DNA of 64,000 nt from positions 981,798-1,045,797 of the forward strand of contig BJOX01000054.1 in the NCBI GenBank assembly GCA_009731375.1, read 5' to 3'. Position 1 is the stretch's first letter, and the number at the start of each line of letters is the position of its first letter. Below the pieces are notes generated by a model. That model did no database searches, was not told the DNA's origin, and saw nothing but the letters and a program-made list of their open reading frames with translations. A program made the translations under genes and the position numbers. Shown here piece by piece: positions 48,118 through 58,612 of the stretch. This stretch comes from Paulinella micropora. Lineage: Eukaryota; Cercozoa; Imbricatea; Euglyphida.

Positions 48118-48597
48118 ATGAGTAAGTTATTTACTACGCCATACGCACAGGCGGTATCCATTTACCGCCAGCAGAATGGAATTAAGGGATTATTTACCCC
48201 CAAGAAAGGCTCACCAGAATATACGTCCGTAATTCAAATCAGCGACAAAATTAAATCTGGAGAAATTCCCGCGCAACTTAAACCAAGAGCACCACGAAAA
48301 AAGAAGATACAAGCCCCAGCCGATGTCTCGCCGATAGAAACTGCCTCAACTAAATCTGCCGACCTTTCATTGAACAGAAAAACACCCGATTTACAACCAA
48401 ATCCCGTATCAAATACGACACCACCTCCAAATGCTTTACCCGTAGAAACAACTCCCGCCGCACCACCAGTAGAAACACAATCAGACGGGCCAACAGATGT
48501 GGAGTTTGAAGAACTTGATAGGCAAACATCAAATTCTCAAACTTACAAAGACCTTACGCATTTAATTAATTTTATGAAGGAGAACAAAATTAGATAA
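48118..48597 (+). CDS. Unrecognised Pro-rich viral protein
   Basis: The 159-residue frame has a folded-looking basic N-terminus (YAQAVSIYRQQNGIKGLFTP), a Lys/Arg-rich stretch (RAPRKKKIQAP), a Pro/Thr-rich middle and a helical C-terminus (TYKDLTHLINFMKENKIR). A CATATAG element precedes the ATG. It is the third gene in the morphogenesis cluster, so an accessory virion role is likely. Confidence 0.6.
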   Translation: MSKLFTTPYAQAVSIYRQQNGIKGLFTPKKGSPEYTSVIQISDKIKSGEIPAQLKPRAPRKKKIQAPADVSPIETASTKSADLSLNRKTPDLQPNPVSNTTPPPNALPVETTPAAPPVETQSDGPTDVEFEELDRQTSNSQTYKDLTHLINFMKENKIR

Positions 48598-48604
48598 ATA
48601 ATAT

Positions 48605-49048
48605 ATGATCATTAAAAATACACATGCTTCCAATAAATTATCTAACGAGTTTATTAACAAACTCAATGAAGCGAACAGGCCAGTGAGTGATGGTATGTCA
48701 TTGAACCATTTTGAATTATGGTCCAGTAAGGGTGCTCCTCTCGTAAATCAAGACCTCACGGAATATTCAAACTTGTATCCCATTGATACTTATAATTTAC
48801 AAAATATGCTACCAGATATTAGCGATAAGGGAACATCGGATGCTGTTGATTTGGACACTGCCGTGTCTAGTCTGAAATTTTTACAAAAAGCTGTGAAGAA
48901 TGCTANNNNNNNNNNCTTACAAAAAGCAGTGAAGAATGCTACCTCTAGGGAGTATCAACTTGACAGCAGAGAAAGTCGTGATAGTGCTTTGACATCAATA
49001 CAAGGTGATGTAAGAAAAATAAAAAATGTGTTTATGCCAGACGAATAA
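48605..49048 (+). CDS. Unrecognised viral protein with a contig join inside
   Basis: The 147-residue frame follows an ATAATATATG start region. A 10-N gap at 48906-48915 is flanked on both sides by nearly the same sequence (LQKAVKNA is read twice), so two contigs probably overlap and the duplication is artificial. The C-terminus (SRESRDSALTSIQGDVRKIK) looks helical. Function unknown. Confidence 0.55.
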   Translation: MIIKNTHASNKLSNEFINKLNEANRPVSDGMSLNHFELWSSKGAPLVNQDLTEYSNLYPIDTYNLQNMLPDISDKGTSDAVDLDTAVSSLKFLQKAVKNAXXXXLQKAVKNATSREYQLDSRESRDSALTSIQGDVRKIKNVFMPDE

Positions 49049-49112
49049 ATAGGTGATTAATTTTGGAAATAATTATTTTTTTTCAACAATAATATAAGCG
49101 ATCGTATTTACG

Positions 49113-50550
49113 ATGAGTGAATCCAAGGACATGAAGAATACTGAGGAGTTGATGACCCTCAACAACCTCAGGTATGAGTTGCCAGCAAATCTGGCGCTCA
49201 CTGAACAGGGGAGTATCTTTAAGAAGAACTTCGCCGACCAGCAGACTTACACGAGTGATTCTGGAACTGAAATGATTTTTACATTACGGGCAAGCACTGA
49301 TTTTGTTTATGGAAAGAATTGCTATTTGTCATTTGACATTATGGCCGAAGGATTGGTGGCCACTGATGGAAAAGATAATGTTGCTTGTGCTCTTGGTTTC
49401 CAGAACACTCCCGCAACTGCTATTTTTGAAAGATTTTTCCTAGAAAGTAAGGATGGTAGCGAACTTGAACGAATTGAAGATGTTAATAAAATGGTGCGAA
49501 ACATTCTTCCTTGGCATTATCCTTTTGATTATCGTCGGCAGGCACAGATGGCGGGACAGAGAGAACCAGTTGAAGTTAGTACTGATGTAAAATTACAACA
49601 TATTCCGTACATGATTTTGCACTCAATGACCCCACTGCTGGTAGTGTTGCGACTGGTAAAGTTTTGAGAGTTTGTATTCCTCTTCATTACTTCTCGGGAG
49701 TCTTTAATGAAGAAACTCTCATTCCTCCTTCTCTGATTAGTGGTATGAGACTTTGTTTGACATTTGCACCAGTGCATGAAGCATTGACTATCATTGGAAC
49801 CTCTAATGGTGCGATTCCTACCGTGTTTACTACCACTAATTTGAAATACACCGTAACAAATCCAGTTGTTATGTTGGAGACATTCTCTCTTGCTCCCGCT
49901 GTCCAGAGAAATATTCTTGAACAGATGGGAAGCAAGGATGGGCTTCCATACACTTATGAAACATATTATAACCAAAAGGCAAATCCTGGTGTATCTGTTG
50001 ATTTTAATTTTCAAGTAAATAAGGCCGTTGCCCGTGCTCAGTGCTTGTATATCGTAACTCAGAATGTGCTTTCTGATAATGCCAATATTGACAACTTGGG
50101 AACTGCTCAAATGCCTTACAGACAATATCAATGTCGTATTGGTGATTGGTATGCTCCGCAACAAAAGATGGAACTAGGAGGAAGCAGTGATGTACTCGCT
50201 TCAGTTCAACGAGGATGCGCGGAATTGTATATTAACCATCTCCAAGCGACTATGGGTATTCGTGATGCTTACATGTCTTCGTCTGTTTCTCTTGAAAACT
50301 TTCGTAAGTATTACTCTACTACAGATAAAACAGGACTTACATCTAATTCAGGATTGCTACCATTATCCAGACACTCAATCAGTCGCCCCACATTGGAGCA
50401 TCTGGTCTCGCAGTCAATAATTCACGAACTGCAGAAATCACTCTTCGTTATGTTTCTGATTATGCTGCTACAAATAAATCAATCACTGCTTGGTTGAAAT
50501 ATGTCAAAGTCGCGTCTATCTATCCTAGCAGATCAGTTGTTAAACAGTAG
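49113..50550 (+). CDS. Major capsid protein (double jelly-roll), two frameshifts
   Basis: ATG at 49113 opens MSESKDMKNTEELMTLNNLR. Shifts near 49615 and 50355 join three frame segments into about 478 residues ending SIYPSRSVVKQ and TAG at 50550. The segments RFFLESKDGSELERIEDVNK and VCIPLHYFSGVFNEETLIPP followed by SGMRLCLTF are characteristic of Polinton-like virus major capsid proteins, which fold as double jelly-rolls and form the trimeric hexons of the icosahedral shell. The length is normal for the group. The next gene is the minor capsid protein, as in relatives. Confidence 0.9.
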
Positions 50551-50623
50551 CCCTTATTTATTCAAAATATGTGTAGTCAAAAAAGATAAAAAAAATTAAA
50601 ATATATTATTTTATAATATAGCC

Positions 50624-51421
50624 ATGTCATTTACGATCTCTAATCTTGAAGACGAAAAGCGAACGAAAAAAAATTTCCTTCTTCGTGTCTCCTCAAGTGA
50701 TAAAACAGAATCGAAATCCGCTTCTACTCACAATGGCCGTTTCGTCGTTGATTTACCAGCAACTGGTCGTAATATTGATATAATCAGTGCTTATGTCGTA
50801 AAGAGTATCTCTATCCCAAATGTTTTCCCAAACATACCGAGTTATGCCAACACTCTCACATCGATTAAAACAATGGGATCCGCTACAAAAACGGCAATCG
50901 TAACAGAAAATCAATACACCATTGATACATTTATTACCGCCCTTCAAACTGCGATTAATTCAGCAATTACCCCCAACTCTGTAGTCATAACTTTGAACTC
51001 CGTTAATAAATTGAATTTCGCTTTCACTGGTGATACGTATGTTTTTGATTACGATAATAGCACGATTAGAGACAAGATAGGACTAACTGCCGATATTTCG
51101 GCCGCGGCGAGTAGCACGATGCAGTCTATAGTCAATCTAATCGGTGAAGCGGCCGTTTATGTTCATAGCCGTGCTTTAAATCAAGCAGGATTGGTTGAAG
51201 CAAATGGTAATTTCTCTGTCGTTGGTAAATGTAATTTAGATAAGCCCTATGGAGTCCAGTGCTACTTTGAATCGTCAAACGATGTTGCCGATTACGTGCC
51301 ATTCTCCACCACCAAGTCGTTAAGATCTATTGACATCGTCGTTAGAAATGCTGGGGGTGAAGTTTTGGAGGTTCCTTTGAACTTTGAAGTTTCAATTCTT
51401 CTCAAGGCGTATCATGCGTAA
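50624..51421 (+). CDS. Minor capsid (penton, single jelly-roll) protein
   Basis: An intact 265-residue frame begins after a TATAATATA element. A Ser/Asn-rich beta-prone N-terminal half (RFVVDLPATGRNIDIISAYV, VVKSISIPNVFPNI) leads to YVHSRALNQAG, VQCYFESSNDVADYVPFSTT and a closing IDIVVRNAGGEVLEVPLNFE. This order fits the penton proteins that follow the major capsid gene in Polinton-like viruses and virophages. Pentamers occupy the capsid vertices. No break is seen. Confidence 0.8.
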   Translation: MSFTISNLEDEKRTKKNFLLRVSSSDKTESKSASTHNGRFVVDLPATGRNIDIISAYVVKSISIPNVFPNIPSYANTLTSIKTMGSATKTAIVTENQYTIDTFITALQTAINSAITPNSVVITLNSVNKLNFAFTGDTYVFDYDNSTIRDKIGLTADISAAASSTMQSIVNLIGEAAVYVHSRALNQAGLVEANGNFSVVGKCNLDKPYGVQCYFESSNDVADYVPFSTTKSLRSIDIVVRNAGGEVLEVPLNFEVSILLKAYHA

Positions 51422-51446
51422 TAAAAAAGAAAAACTATAAAATATA

Positions 51447-51674
51447 ATGACTTTTATACAAAATTTAGATATACTATTCACTCTAATCAAAAATATTAAC
51501 TCACGACGACGACGACAACATAAAGAACAAATCCCCTGCGGTGCCAATATTGATCAGTTTTACAAATATTTGAAGACAAATCACGCACAGCTAACCGAAG
51601 AATTAATCAAGGATAAGGACTTTGAATACATAAAAAAAATGGCCATAGAGATACAAAATAAAGTTGATAAATAA
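51447..51674 (+). CDS. Small unrecognised viral protein
   Basis: The 75-residue frame, starting MTFIQNLDILFTLIKNINSR, is helical and basic. It begins 25 bases after the penton gene with a TATAAAATATA element between. Function unknown. Confidence 0.5.
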   Translation: MTFIQNLDILFTLIKNINSRRRRQHKEQIPCGANIDQFYKYLKTNHAQLTEELIKDKDFEYIKKMAIEIQNKVDK

Positions 51675-51705
51675 GCATAAATAAAGTATTCTTTTTTGTT
51701 TAAAT

Positions 51706-52933
51706 CTAATCTTCAATCCAGTTTACTGAAGCATAAATACTCGCCGTTCCACCGCTTGTATTTTGTGCGGATATGGTAAATGTCTTGCTTGGTCCTATCT
51801 TGATATTATATTGAGACAAATCAATGTATATTGATGAACCACCAGACAACACATATGTAAATATCACACTTCCGCCCGTTCTTGTAGTTCCTGCCGTATC
51901 TACTTCGGCCAATGATGTGGCAGTATCGTAATTTGAATAAGAAGGTGTTCCTCCTAATGTGGTCTTAAGAATAATTCTCGCGATACATGTTTTAGTGTCC
52001 GAATTGCTGATGCTTAAATTCTCAAAGTAGATTATGTTGTAATTCGTTTTGCTGTTGAATGTGGAGCGGTTTCTAATAGTAAATATGGCATTCTCAGTTG
52101 CTCCTATAGTTTTAACATTATCATACGAGTTAGTTATAGCAATAGTCCGATCAATATTCCCTTCAACTGCCAAAAACATGCTAGCAGTTTTCATTACAAC
52201 GGATGCCAGACTTGANNNNNNNNNNGACGAATACGCCTTCGCATAAATCGCAAACGCCGCTTGATCCAATGATGGAGTGGTAGCAGTGCTCGCGTATTTA
52301 ATTGAATGAGTTACTTCCATTCGCCCAGTTCGTGGGTTTTCTATTTTGAATGTAATTTGGCCACTACCCAGATATTGAACAACTATTTCAAACACATTCA
52401 ATTTAGTAAAATCAATCGCGGGGAAGTTTCCAGTATTATTACATTTATCAACATTCCACGCATATTGACTGACCACATTTTCTACACCTCCCGCCGTTCT
52501 TACAACAGACATTCCCAAACTTGATTGTCTAAAACATAAATTGTCTGCTGGTGTGCCTATGCCAATATCGCAATTGAAACTATCTGCGGCGATAGATGAC
52601 GGAAACAATGCGGAAAATCTAGCAACTAACCCCATACCACTTCTATATTTGGCTCGTTCAATAGTCGTAATCTGTGCCGTTGAATTACCTAAGGCGGATG
52701 TCGTTGAAGGCGCCATTGAATTAGCAGACGATACCACCCCGCCATTAGTCTCCGTTTTGTCAAAGAATCGCGTATTTATACCATATGTAAATACATTTTG
52801 TAATACTGGCGACAAAGTGGCCGTTCTCAATTCTCCGAAGGCGGTTGTTGGTAAAGCATCTTTAATACTATCAATAGATAAAGAAGAAGATGATGTAGTT
52901 GATGAAGATGGTGCTTTGACGAAAAAGGTTCAT
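51706..52933 (-). CDS. Fibre- or lectin-like virion protein, one frameshift and a 10-N gap
   Basis: ATG at 52933 and a shift at a T5 run near 52922 lead into a Ser/Thr-rich start and the main frame (PTTAFGELRTATLSPV, INTRFFDKTE). The segments GLVARFSALFPSS, DFTKLNVFEIVVQYLGSGQI and MFLAVEG form a pattern I have seen in structural proteins of algal viruses and Polinton-like viruses. It is beta-rich and may bind the host surface or decorate the capsid. A 10-N join lies at 52216-52225. The convergent and divergent neighbours are short. Confidence 0.65.
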
Positions 52934-52955
52934 TTTATATTTCATATTATAAAAT
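52934..52955. promoter_or_regulatory. Short divergent promoter region
   Basis: 22 AT-rich bases with TATAAAATAT separate the fibre-like gene from the 91-residue gene. They are placed to serve both. Confidence 0.4.
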
Positions 52956-53231
52956 ATGCCAATAATAATACATGATTTGCCAAGTGATATAGTTGGACAC
53001 ATAAGAACATTTGTTTATTCAGAAATGTCCCAGCAGAATTATAGAAAAGAATTTTGCAATATATGCGGTTTGTCTCGCACATTCCAGTCGCATCCAACTA
53101 TTATAGCAGTTGATATTGATAATGTAGATGGTGTCCAGTTTTTCACGATCTGTTCTATTAATTGCTACAGACGAGATTATAATATTAGAGCAAGATACCA
53201 CGAACCACCTTTAATCGTTGTTAAGTATTAA
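52956..53231 (+). CDS. Small protein with possible F-box-like start and zinc-binding Cys
   Basis: The 91-residue frame opens IIIHDLPSDIVGHIRTFVYS, resembling the start of an F-box helix pair. It then has CNICGLS and a later CSINCYRRDY, four cysteines that could bind one zinc ion. Its 3' end overlaps the convergent recombinase gene by a few bases. F-box proteins recruit targets for ubiquitination; that role here is only a suggestion. Confidence 0.45.
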   Translation: MPIIIHDLPSDIVGHIRTFVYSEMSQQNYRKEFCNICGLSRTFQSHPTIIAVDIDNVDGVQFFTICSINCYRRDYNIRARYHEPPLIVVKY

Positions 53232-54536
53232 TCTTTTTGTTTTTGTTTCTCGTGCTTCTTCTTAATGGTGTTTTTACTTCCTCTGTCGCGGTTTCTTCTT
53301 GTGGCACTTCTTTCTTCTCTTTGATAAATTTATAACAATAACGGCTCCAATCTTACTTAATTGTCGTAGTTTAATATTTGTTATTATTGCCCCGTGGTCG
53401 TTGTAAATCTGTTCAAGCAATTTATACTTATCCTCTCTACTAGCCCTTTTGGCTAATGATTGGTATTTGCTTTCTTCTTCTCCGTTTTCGCTTTCAGTTT
53501 CATTAGTATTATTTAAATTCAGACATAAATCTATCTTTCTTCGTAATTCCTCTAATTCTGTTTTAATTCCTTCTGCCTTAATTTCTTCGGGGTCGGCCAC
53601 ATTAACCCAACTATAACTAAAACTAGTAAGCATATCACCATGACCAAGCACATTAGAAACCCATGTATTGAAATTCTCTATTTTCTGATTGGCGAAATTA
53701 CTATACGACAAACTAGCATAAAGTTTCCGCAACATACTGCTTTTCTGCGTGTATTCCGATAGCCAAGGAAAGATTTTGATAATTCTCTTATTTAGTTCAT
53801 TATTCTTTTGTTTATCAAGCACACCTTCTTTGTTGATGATAACTGCTATTTTCTTTTTGAAATGGTTCCGTATTGAATTTAATTTTTCTATTACGAATTC
53901 AGGAGTAAAAATGACAACAGGTCTCTCAGTCCAATTCTTTTCTTGTCCTTCTCTCTTCTTGGCTAGGTTATTTACCCTCAACCAACTTGGTTTATCTGGT
54001 ATCAACTCGTATGTGTTTTTATCAAATTTTTCCACAGGTCTCGCTCCAATTGCTATCATCAAAGCAAGTAGATTAAGATAAGGGTCATTACTTAATATCA
54101 TATCGTTCATTTTAGCCATTACATCACGAACATCAATTTGTATTTTTTGTTCATTTTTTGCTTTGACATCTTTCTTATATCCTTCTACAATATCAATCCG
54201 CTCGTCTAGATTAAAATACTTATCAAGTTTGCTCATTTTATATACTTTTTCACTTTGATAAGGCTCTATTGCTTTTTTTCTTACCTCAGAAAGTCTTTGT
54301 CTTCCGCTGTTCAAATTAGGATACACGATAGCATATTTCGGGTATATGACTTTTAGTGCCTCAAGTGCCTCTTCATCACTCGCTGGTGCGCTAAATAGCG
54401 ATATGATAGCATTATGAAAGGCGATACTTGGTTTCAACTCACTATCGTAGAAGTTGGACACGACTTCATAAATTTTATTTTCAGTAGTAGCAACTCTTAA
54501 CAGCCAAACAAATTTCTTATCATCTTCGCTCCACAT
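53221..54536 (-). CDS. Tyrosine recombinase, telomere-resolvase (protelomerase)-like
   Basis: The 420-residue frame plus a short C-terminus in another phase (a shift near 53330 gives an end rich in STRNKNKK and a TAA at 53221). Catalytic features: Arg in AIGARPVEKF, a Lys in NNLAKKRE, Arg in SSMLRKLYAS, His in VLGHGDMLTS and Tyr nine residues later in SFSYSWVNV. The Ser-x-x-Arg box in place of His-x-x-Arg, the spacing and the N-terminal helical part recall telomere resolvases (TelK/TelN/ResT group), which cut palindromes and seal hairpin ends. A plain integrase is the alternative. It lies 20 bases from the terminal repeat with the palindrome. Confidence 0.7.
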
Positions 54537-54557
54537 CCTAGTATATAATAGACAAGT

Positions 54558-56122
54558 TTATATTATTTTAATTATTTTAAATAATAAATAGCCATTACCC
54601 GCGACATGTTCCTAAATGTTGTTAAAAACCACTAGGACAGTTGTTGTCAATAGTAGCAGTGTGAGAGAGGATTTTTTTGTTTGTATTAATGTAGGCCAAG
54701 TGTCCGACCGACCACCACCCGCGGGCGGAATTTTTTAAAGTGTATAGTATAGAGTACCCCCACACCTCGGAAAATTTACTATTTCTTAATAAAACCTTGG
54801 ACAGGTTGGACAAGTCAAAATTTAGTTAATAGAAAGAAGAAGAATATAATAAATACCGAAATTTAATAACGAAAAAGTGTCCAACCTCGTAAGGGTCAAG
54901 TTGGACACAGCCAACCATGGGGTTGGACACATATATATAAACAAGATTATTTTCCTCTCGCCTGCTCTTATATCCAACCATTTTTGTTTGCTATAATATA
55001 AACATAAGGGTCAATATTACATTTAAACATAAGTGTCAATATTACTATAAAGCAATAATGCCAACCGTGTCCGAACAATACGCAAACAAACAAAAGTATA
55101 TATCGCAAAAATATGGGGGTAGTTTCGCATTTTTAAGAATGCAAAGATACAATAGGGAATATTACGAGAAGAATAAAGAAAGAATAGCACAAAGGAAGAA
55201 GCAACTTCGTCAAGAAAATAAGGACAAGATAAAAGAATACAATAAAGCATATTACGAAAAGAAAAAGGATACAAATAAAAAGCGACTTTCTGAAGAACGG
55301 AAATTGAAGAAAAAGCATATATGAAGAAATACGACAAACAACGAAGGGACCTTAAAAAAACAATACGAGAAAAAATATGGAGAAAAGCAGATAAGAATAT
55401 AGATAGATGGACTAGTTATTTTAACGAAAATAGAAAGCCAATCTCTGTGTGATCGCGTTAGTGTGGTTAAAAACACTTTTTCACACCTGATACCAGATAA
55501 AACCAATTTTGCCACACTTGGTGCGGTAATTTTTTCCTGCTTACACCAACTCCGACACTGGACAACTTTTTGCTTTTTGTATAAAGTTGGTCAGACCGCT
55601 TTTTTGCTTTTTGTATAAAGTTGGTCAGACCGCTTTTTTACTCTTGTGTTGGGGTGCCCCCTCCCCCCACAATCGGCTACGCCGATTGTTGCCCCCCTCC
55701 CCCATTTCTTTCATTTTTTTATGTGTGTGATCATTTATGTATATAGACATGTCCATTCATATATCATAATACAAGCACTAAAAAAACATAAAACACACAC
55801 AGGAAGACAGAAAACACACCTATGTTTCACAAAAACACACCTTTGTTTTGACAAAAATACGACAAACTAAGCACACTAAGAGAGATTTGGTCAAAATAAC
55901 GACAATTTCATATAAATGAAATTTAATATATATTTTTTAAAATAAAAAATATGAAATTGTCGTCATGTTGACCAAATCTCTCTTAGTGTGCTTAGTTTGT
56001 CGTATTTTTGTCAAAACAAAGGTGTGCTTTTGTGAAACATAGGTGTGTTTTCTGTCTTCCTGTGTGTGTTTTATGTTTTTTTAAAGCTTGTATTATGATA
56101 TATGAATGGACCTGTCTATATA
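54558..56122 (+). repeat. Viral terminal repeat, copy 2 (1.56 kb)
   Basis: Matches 38449-40009 almost base for base, with the ATAT insertion after GGACACATAT. It carries the same 88-residue frame, tandem units, hairpin and palindrome. Its outer end meets a different (AT)n tract and different host sequence from copy 1. Confidence 0.95.
55058..55324 (+). CDS. Terminal-repeat protein, 88 residues, second copy
   Basis: Identical in translation to the copy at 38945-39211, including the ATGA overlap with a 43-residue frame at 55321-55452. Two copies are expected if the gene lies in a terminal repeat. Confidence 0.6.
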   Translation: MPTVSEQYANKQKYISQKYGGSFAFLRMQRYNREYYEKNKERIAQRKKQLRQENKDKIKEYNKAYYEKKKDTNKKRLSEERKLKKKHI

Positions 56123-56126
56123 TAAA

Positions 56127-56130
<4 letters not shown>
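55730..56130. repeat. Terminal palindrome, copy 2
   Basis: Same arms as copy 1. Here the outer tip reads GTCTATATATAAATGAT, lacking CA but keeping the last bases complementary to the inner arm start. Copy 1 keeps the CA but loses the last bases. The outermost bases therefore differ slightly at the two host junctions. Confidence 0.9.
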
Positions 56131-56175
<45 letters not shown>

Positions 56176-56279
56176 GCCATCAACATCGAGTCTGTGGCTA
56201 GCCACCCTTTCAATATGAGCTTCCAACTCCTGGTTGACACAAGCCATGATTTATTCCGATGGTAGAGCAAAAAGTAGGC

Positions 56280-56346
<67 letters not shown>

Positions 56347-56401
56347 CATAATAATCATAATAATAATAGTAGTAGTAGTAGTAGTAGTAATAGTAATAGT
56401 A

Positions 56402-56488
<87 letters not shown>

Positions 56489-56500
56489 GTAATAATAATA
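56131..56500. repeat. (AT)n and (AAT)n microsatellites
   Basis: An AT tract to 56173 abuts the viral end. After about 100 unique bases an AAT tract with AGT and AATCAT interruptions runs from 56281 to the SINE at 56501. Confidence 0.9.
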
Positions 56501-56738
56501 GTGCTTGTCAGTCAATGGCGAATGCATTTCTGCACATGTGCCTCCATCGTCTTACCCGTGAGGGGAGTACGAAGATTTGACGATAGGCTCTACTGACACC
56601 CCCGCAAGGCAGCTCCAAGCCTTCCAGAGACCAATACTTTCAAAGAAAATATCCTTTGAAAATACTGGCGCTGACGGGAATCGAACTGGCGACAGGTCCC
56701 AGATGGTAGACCTTAACCACTGGGCTATCGCGGTGCCA
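56501..56738 (-). repeat. tRNA-derived SINE, full-length
   Basis: Reverse-strand copy with tail (AAT)n at the left and tRNA-like head at the right (A box region CACTGGGCTATCGCGGTGCC, B box region GGGAATCGAACTGGCGAC). It is somewhat diverged in the body. Confidence 0.85.
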
Positions 56739-56739
56739 C

Positions 56740-56826
<87 letters not shown>

Positions 56827-56830
56827 TAAT

Positions 56831-56912
56831 AGTGCTTCTCTGTCAATGGCTGATGCATTTCTGCACATGCGCCTCCATCGTCTCACCCGTGAGGGGAGTA
56901 CGAAGAATTGAC
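56831..56912 (-). repeat. SINE 3' part, cut by a 10-N join
   Basis: The tail-proximal 82 bases match other copies and stop at Ns 56913-56922, after which a family-2 repeat begins. Confidence 0.8.
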
Positions 56913-56922
56913 NNNNNNNNNN

Positions 56923-57386
56923 TACTTCCTCTAAGGCATGCTGATGCAGCTGATGGCACGATCCGTTTCCGGACATGACCCTCCATGCCCTTGTTCGAGG
57001 TGCTCCATCCCCACCTAGTCAGTCTCTCGACTGATTATAGGGGCCACCGATGGAGGTCCTGAGGGCAAGACTACACTAAGCCGAGGTTATTCCGCAGTCT
57101 CAACAACCTCTTGCAAAACGTTGCCGCATGTGCAAGTGCGTACACCAAGCATGGTTGCTAGAACTACCTCAAAACCCCACCCATAACAATTTGGTATCCG
57201 CTGGGTCCACGGGCTATCAACCGGCATAGCGGAGTTTAAGATCTTCGACAGGCGCCCAACGACCCTCCTCCCCAGCATTATCCACCAAATGGTTTTGAGT
57301 TGGCATCCAAGTTTAATGCCGTAAGGCCATTGGGCTGGAGCTCTGATAAACAAGCGTGACTAATTTTATCATCAGGTGTTACCCTC
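56923..57386 (-). repeat. Family-2 dispersed repeat
   Basis: Reverse-strand copy of the 8476-8906 repeat with few differences. A further 60 bases of it recur at 57422-57485 before another 10-N join. Confidence 0.8.
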
Positions 57387-57498
57387 AAATATATCACAGT
57401 CAACACTCTGAGAAGAAAGATATACTTCCTCTAAGGCATACTGATGCAGCTGATGGCACGATCCGTTTCCGGACATGAGCCTCCANNNNNNNNNNCAC

Positions 57499-57586
<88 letters not shown>

Positions 57587-57595
57587 GTGCTTCTC

Positions 57596-57809
57596 TGTCA
57601 ATGGCTGATGCATTTCTGCACATGCGCCTCCATCGTCTCACCCGTGAGGGGAGTACGAAGAATTGACGATAAGCTCTAATGACACCCCCGCAAGAACAGT
57701 TCCAGACGGACCGGTATGTTCAATGAAAATACTGGTGGCACCGACGGGAATCGAACTGGCGACAGGGCCCAGATGGTAGAACTTGACCACTGAGCTATCA
57801 CGGTGTCCA
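57596..57809 (-). repeat. tRNA-derived SINE, full-length
   Basis: The cleanest minus-strand copy, with an (AAT)n tail at 57497-57595, the body, and a head ending CACTGAGCTATCACGGTGTC. Confidence 0.85.
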
Positions 57810-57840
57810 TAATAATAATAATAATAATGATAATAATAAC

Positions 57841-58060
57841 AGTGCTTATCTGTCAGTGGCGGATCCATTTCTTGACACGCGCCTCCATCGTCTCACCACA
57901 AAGATTTGGCGATAGATCTAATCACACCCCCGTTGGGTAGCTCCAAGCTTTCCACGATGACATCAGACCAATACTTTGAACATGATGGTACTGACAGGAA
58001 TCAAACTGGCGACAGGTCCCAGATGGCACAACTCGACCACTGGGCTATCGCGGTGCGCCA
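57841..58060 (-). repeat. tRNA-derived SINE, diverged
   Basis: Same layout with many substitutions and a deletion of the CACCCGTGAGG segment. An older copy, or another subfamily. Confidence 0.75.
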
Positions 58061-58069
58061 AAATAACGA

Positions 58070-58153
<84 letters not shown>

Positions 58154-58209
58154 AATAATAATATAATAGTAATAGTAGTAGCAGTAGTAGTAGCAGTAAT
58201 AATAATAAT

Positions 58210-58413
58210 AGTGTTTCTCTGTCAATGGCTGATGCAAATCTGCACATGCGCCTCCATCGTCTCACCCGTGAGGGGAGTACGAAGAATTGACGATAGGCTC
58301 TAATGACACCCGCAAGGGCAGTTCCAACACTTCCAGACGGACCGGTATGTTCAATGAAAATACTGGTGGCACCGACGGGAATCGAACTGGCGACAGGGCT
58401 CAGATGGTAGAAC

Positions 58414-58414
<1 letters not shown>
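58210..58414 (-). repeat. tRNA-derived SINE, head replaced by (ATT)n
   Basis: The tail and body are intact, but the head stops at CAGATGGTAGAACTT and an ATT tract begins. It faces the next, oppositely oriented copy at 58464. Confidence 0.8.
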
Positions 58415-58460
<46 letters not shown>

Positions 58461-58463
58461 ATT

Positions 58464-58612
58464 GTCGGTGCCACCAGTATTTTCATTGAACATACCGATC
58501 CGTCTGGACCAGTATTTTCATTGAACATACCGGCCCCCGTCTGGAAGTGTTGGAACTGCCCTTGCGGGGGTGTCATTAGAGCTTATCGTCAATTCTTCGT
58601 ACTCCCCTCACG
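58464..58612 (+). repeat. tRNA-derived SINE, partial, plus strand
   Basis: Starts at CGGTGCCACCAGTATTTTCA with the GAACATACC segment duplicated, and runs into the gap at 58613. Confidence 0.8.

Larger units (their letters stand above)
46521..56122. mobile_element. Polinton-like virus, block B (morphogenesis half)
   Basis: Co-directional AT-rich genes without introns encode the packaging ATPase, major and minor capsid proteins and associated small proteins. A fibre-like protein and a tyrosine recombinase lie on the opposite strand, and the block ends in terminal repeat copy 2. The ATPase and both capsid proteins are hallmark genes of Polintons, Polinton-like viruses and virophages. The left border is uncertain; coding begins at or before 46521. 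Confidence 0.9.

Noticed and set aside
57740-57809. tRNA gene on the minus strand
   Set aside because: A and B boxes are present, but no full cloverleaf forms and the same sequence heads many dispersed copies; it is a SINE head.
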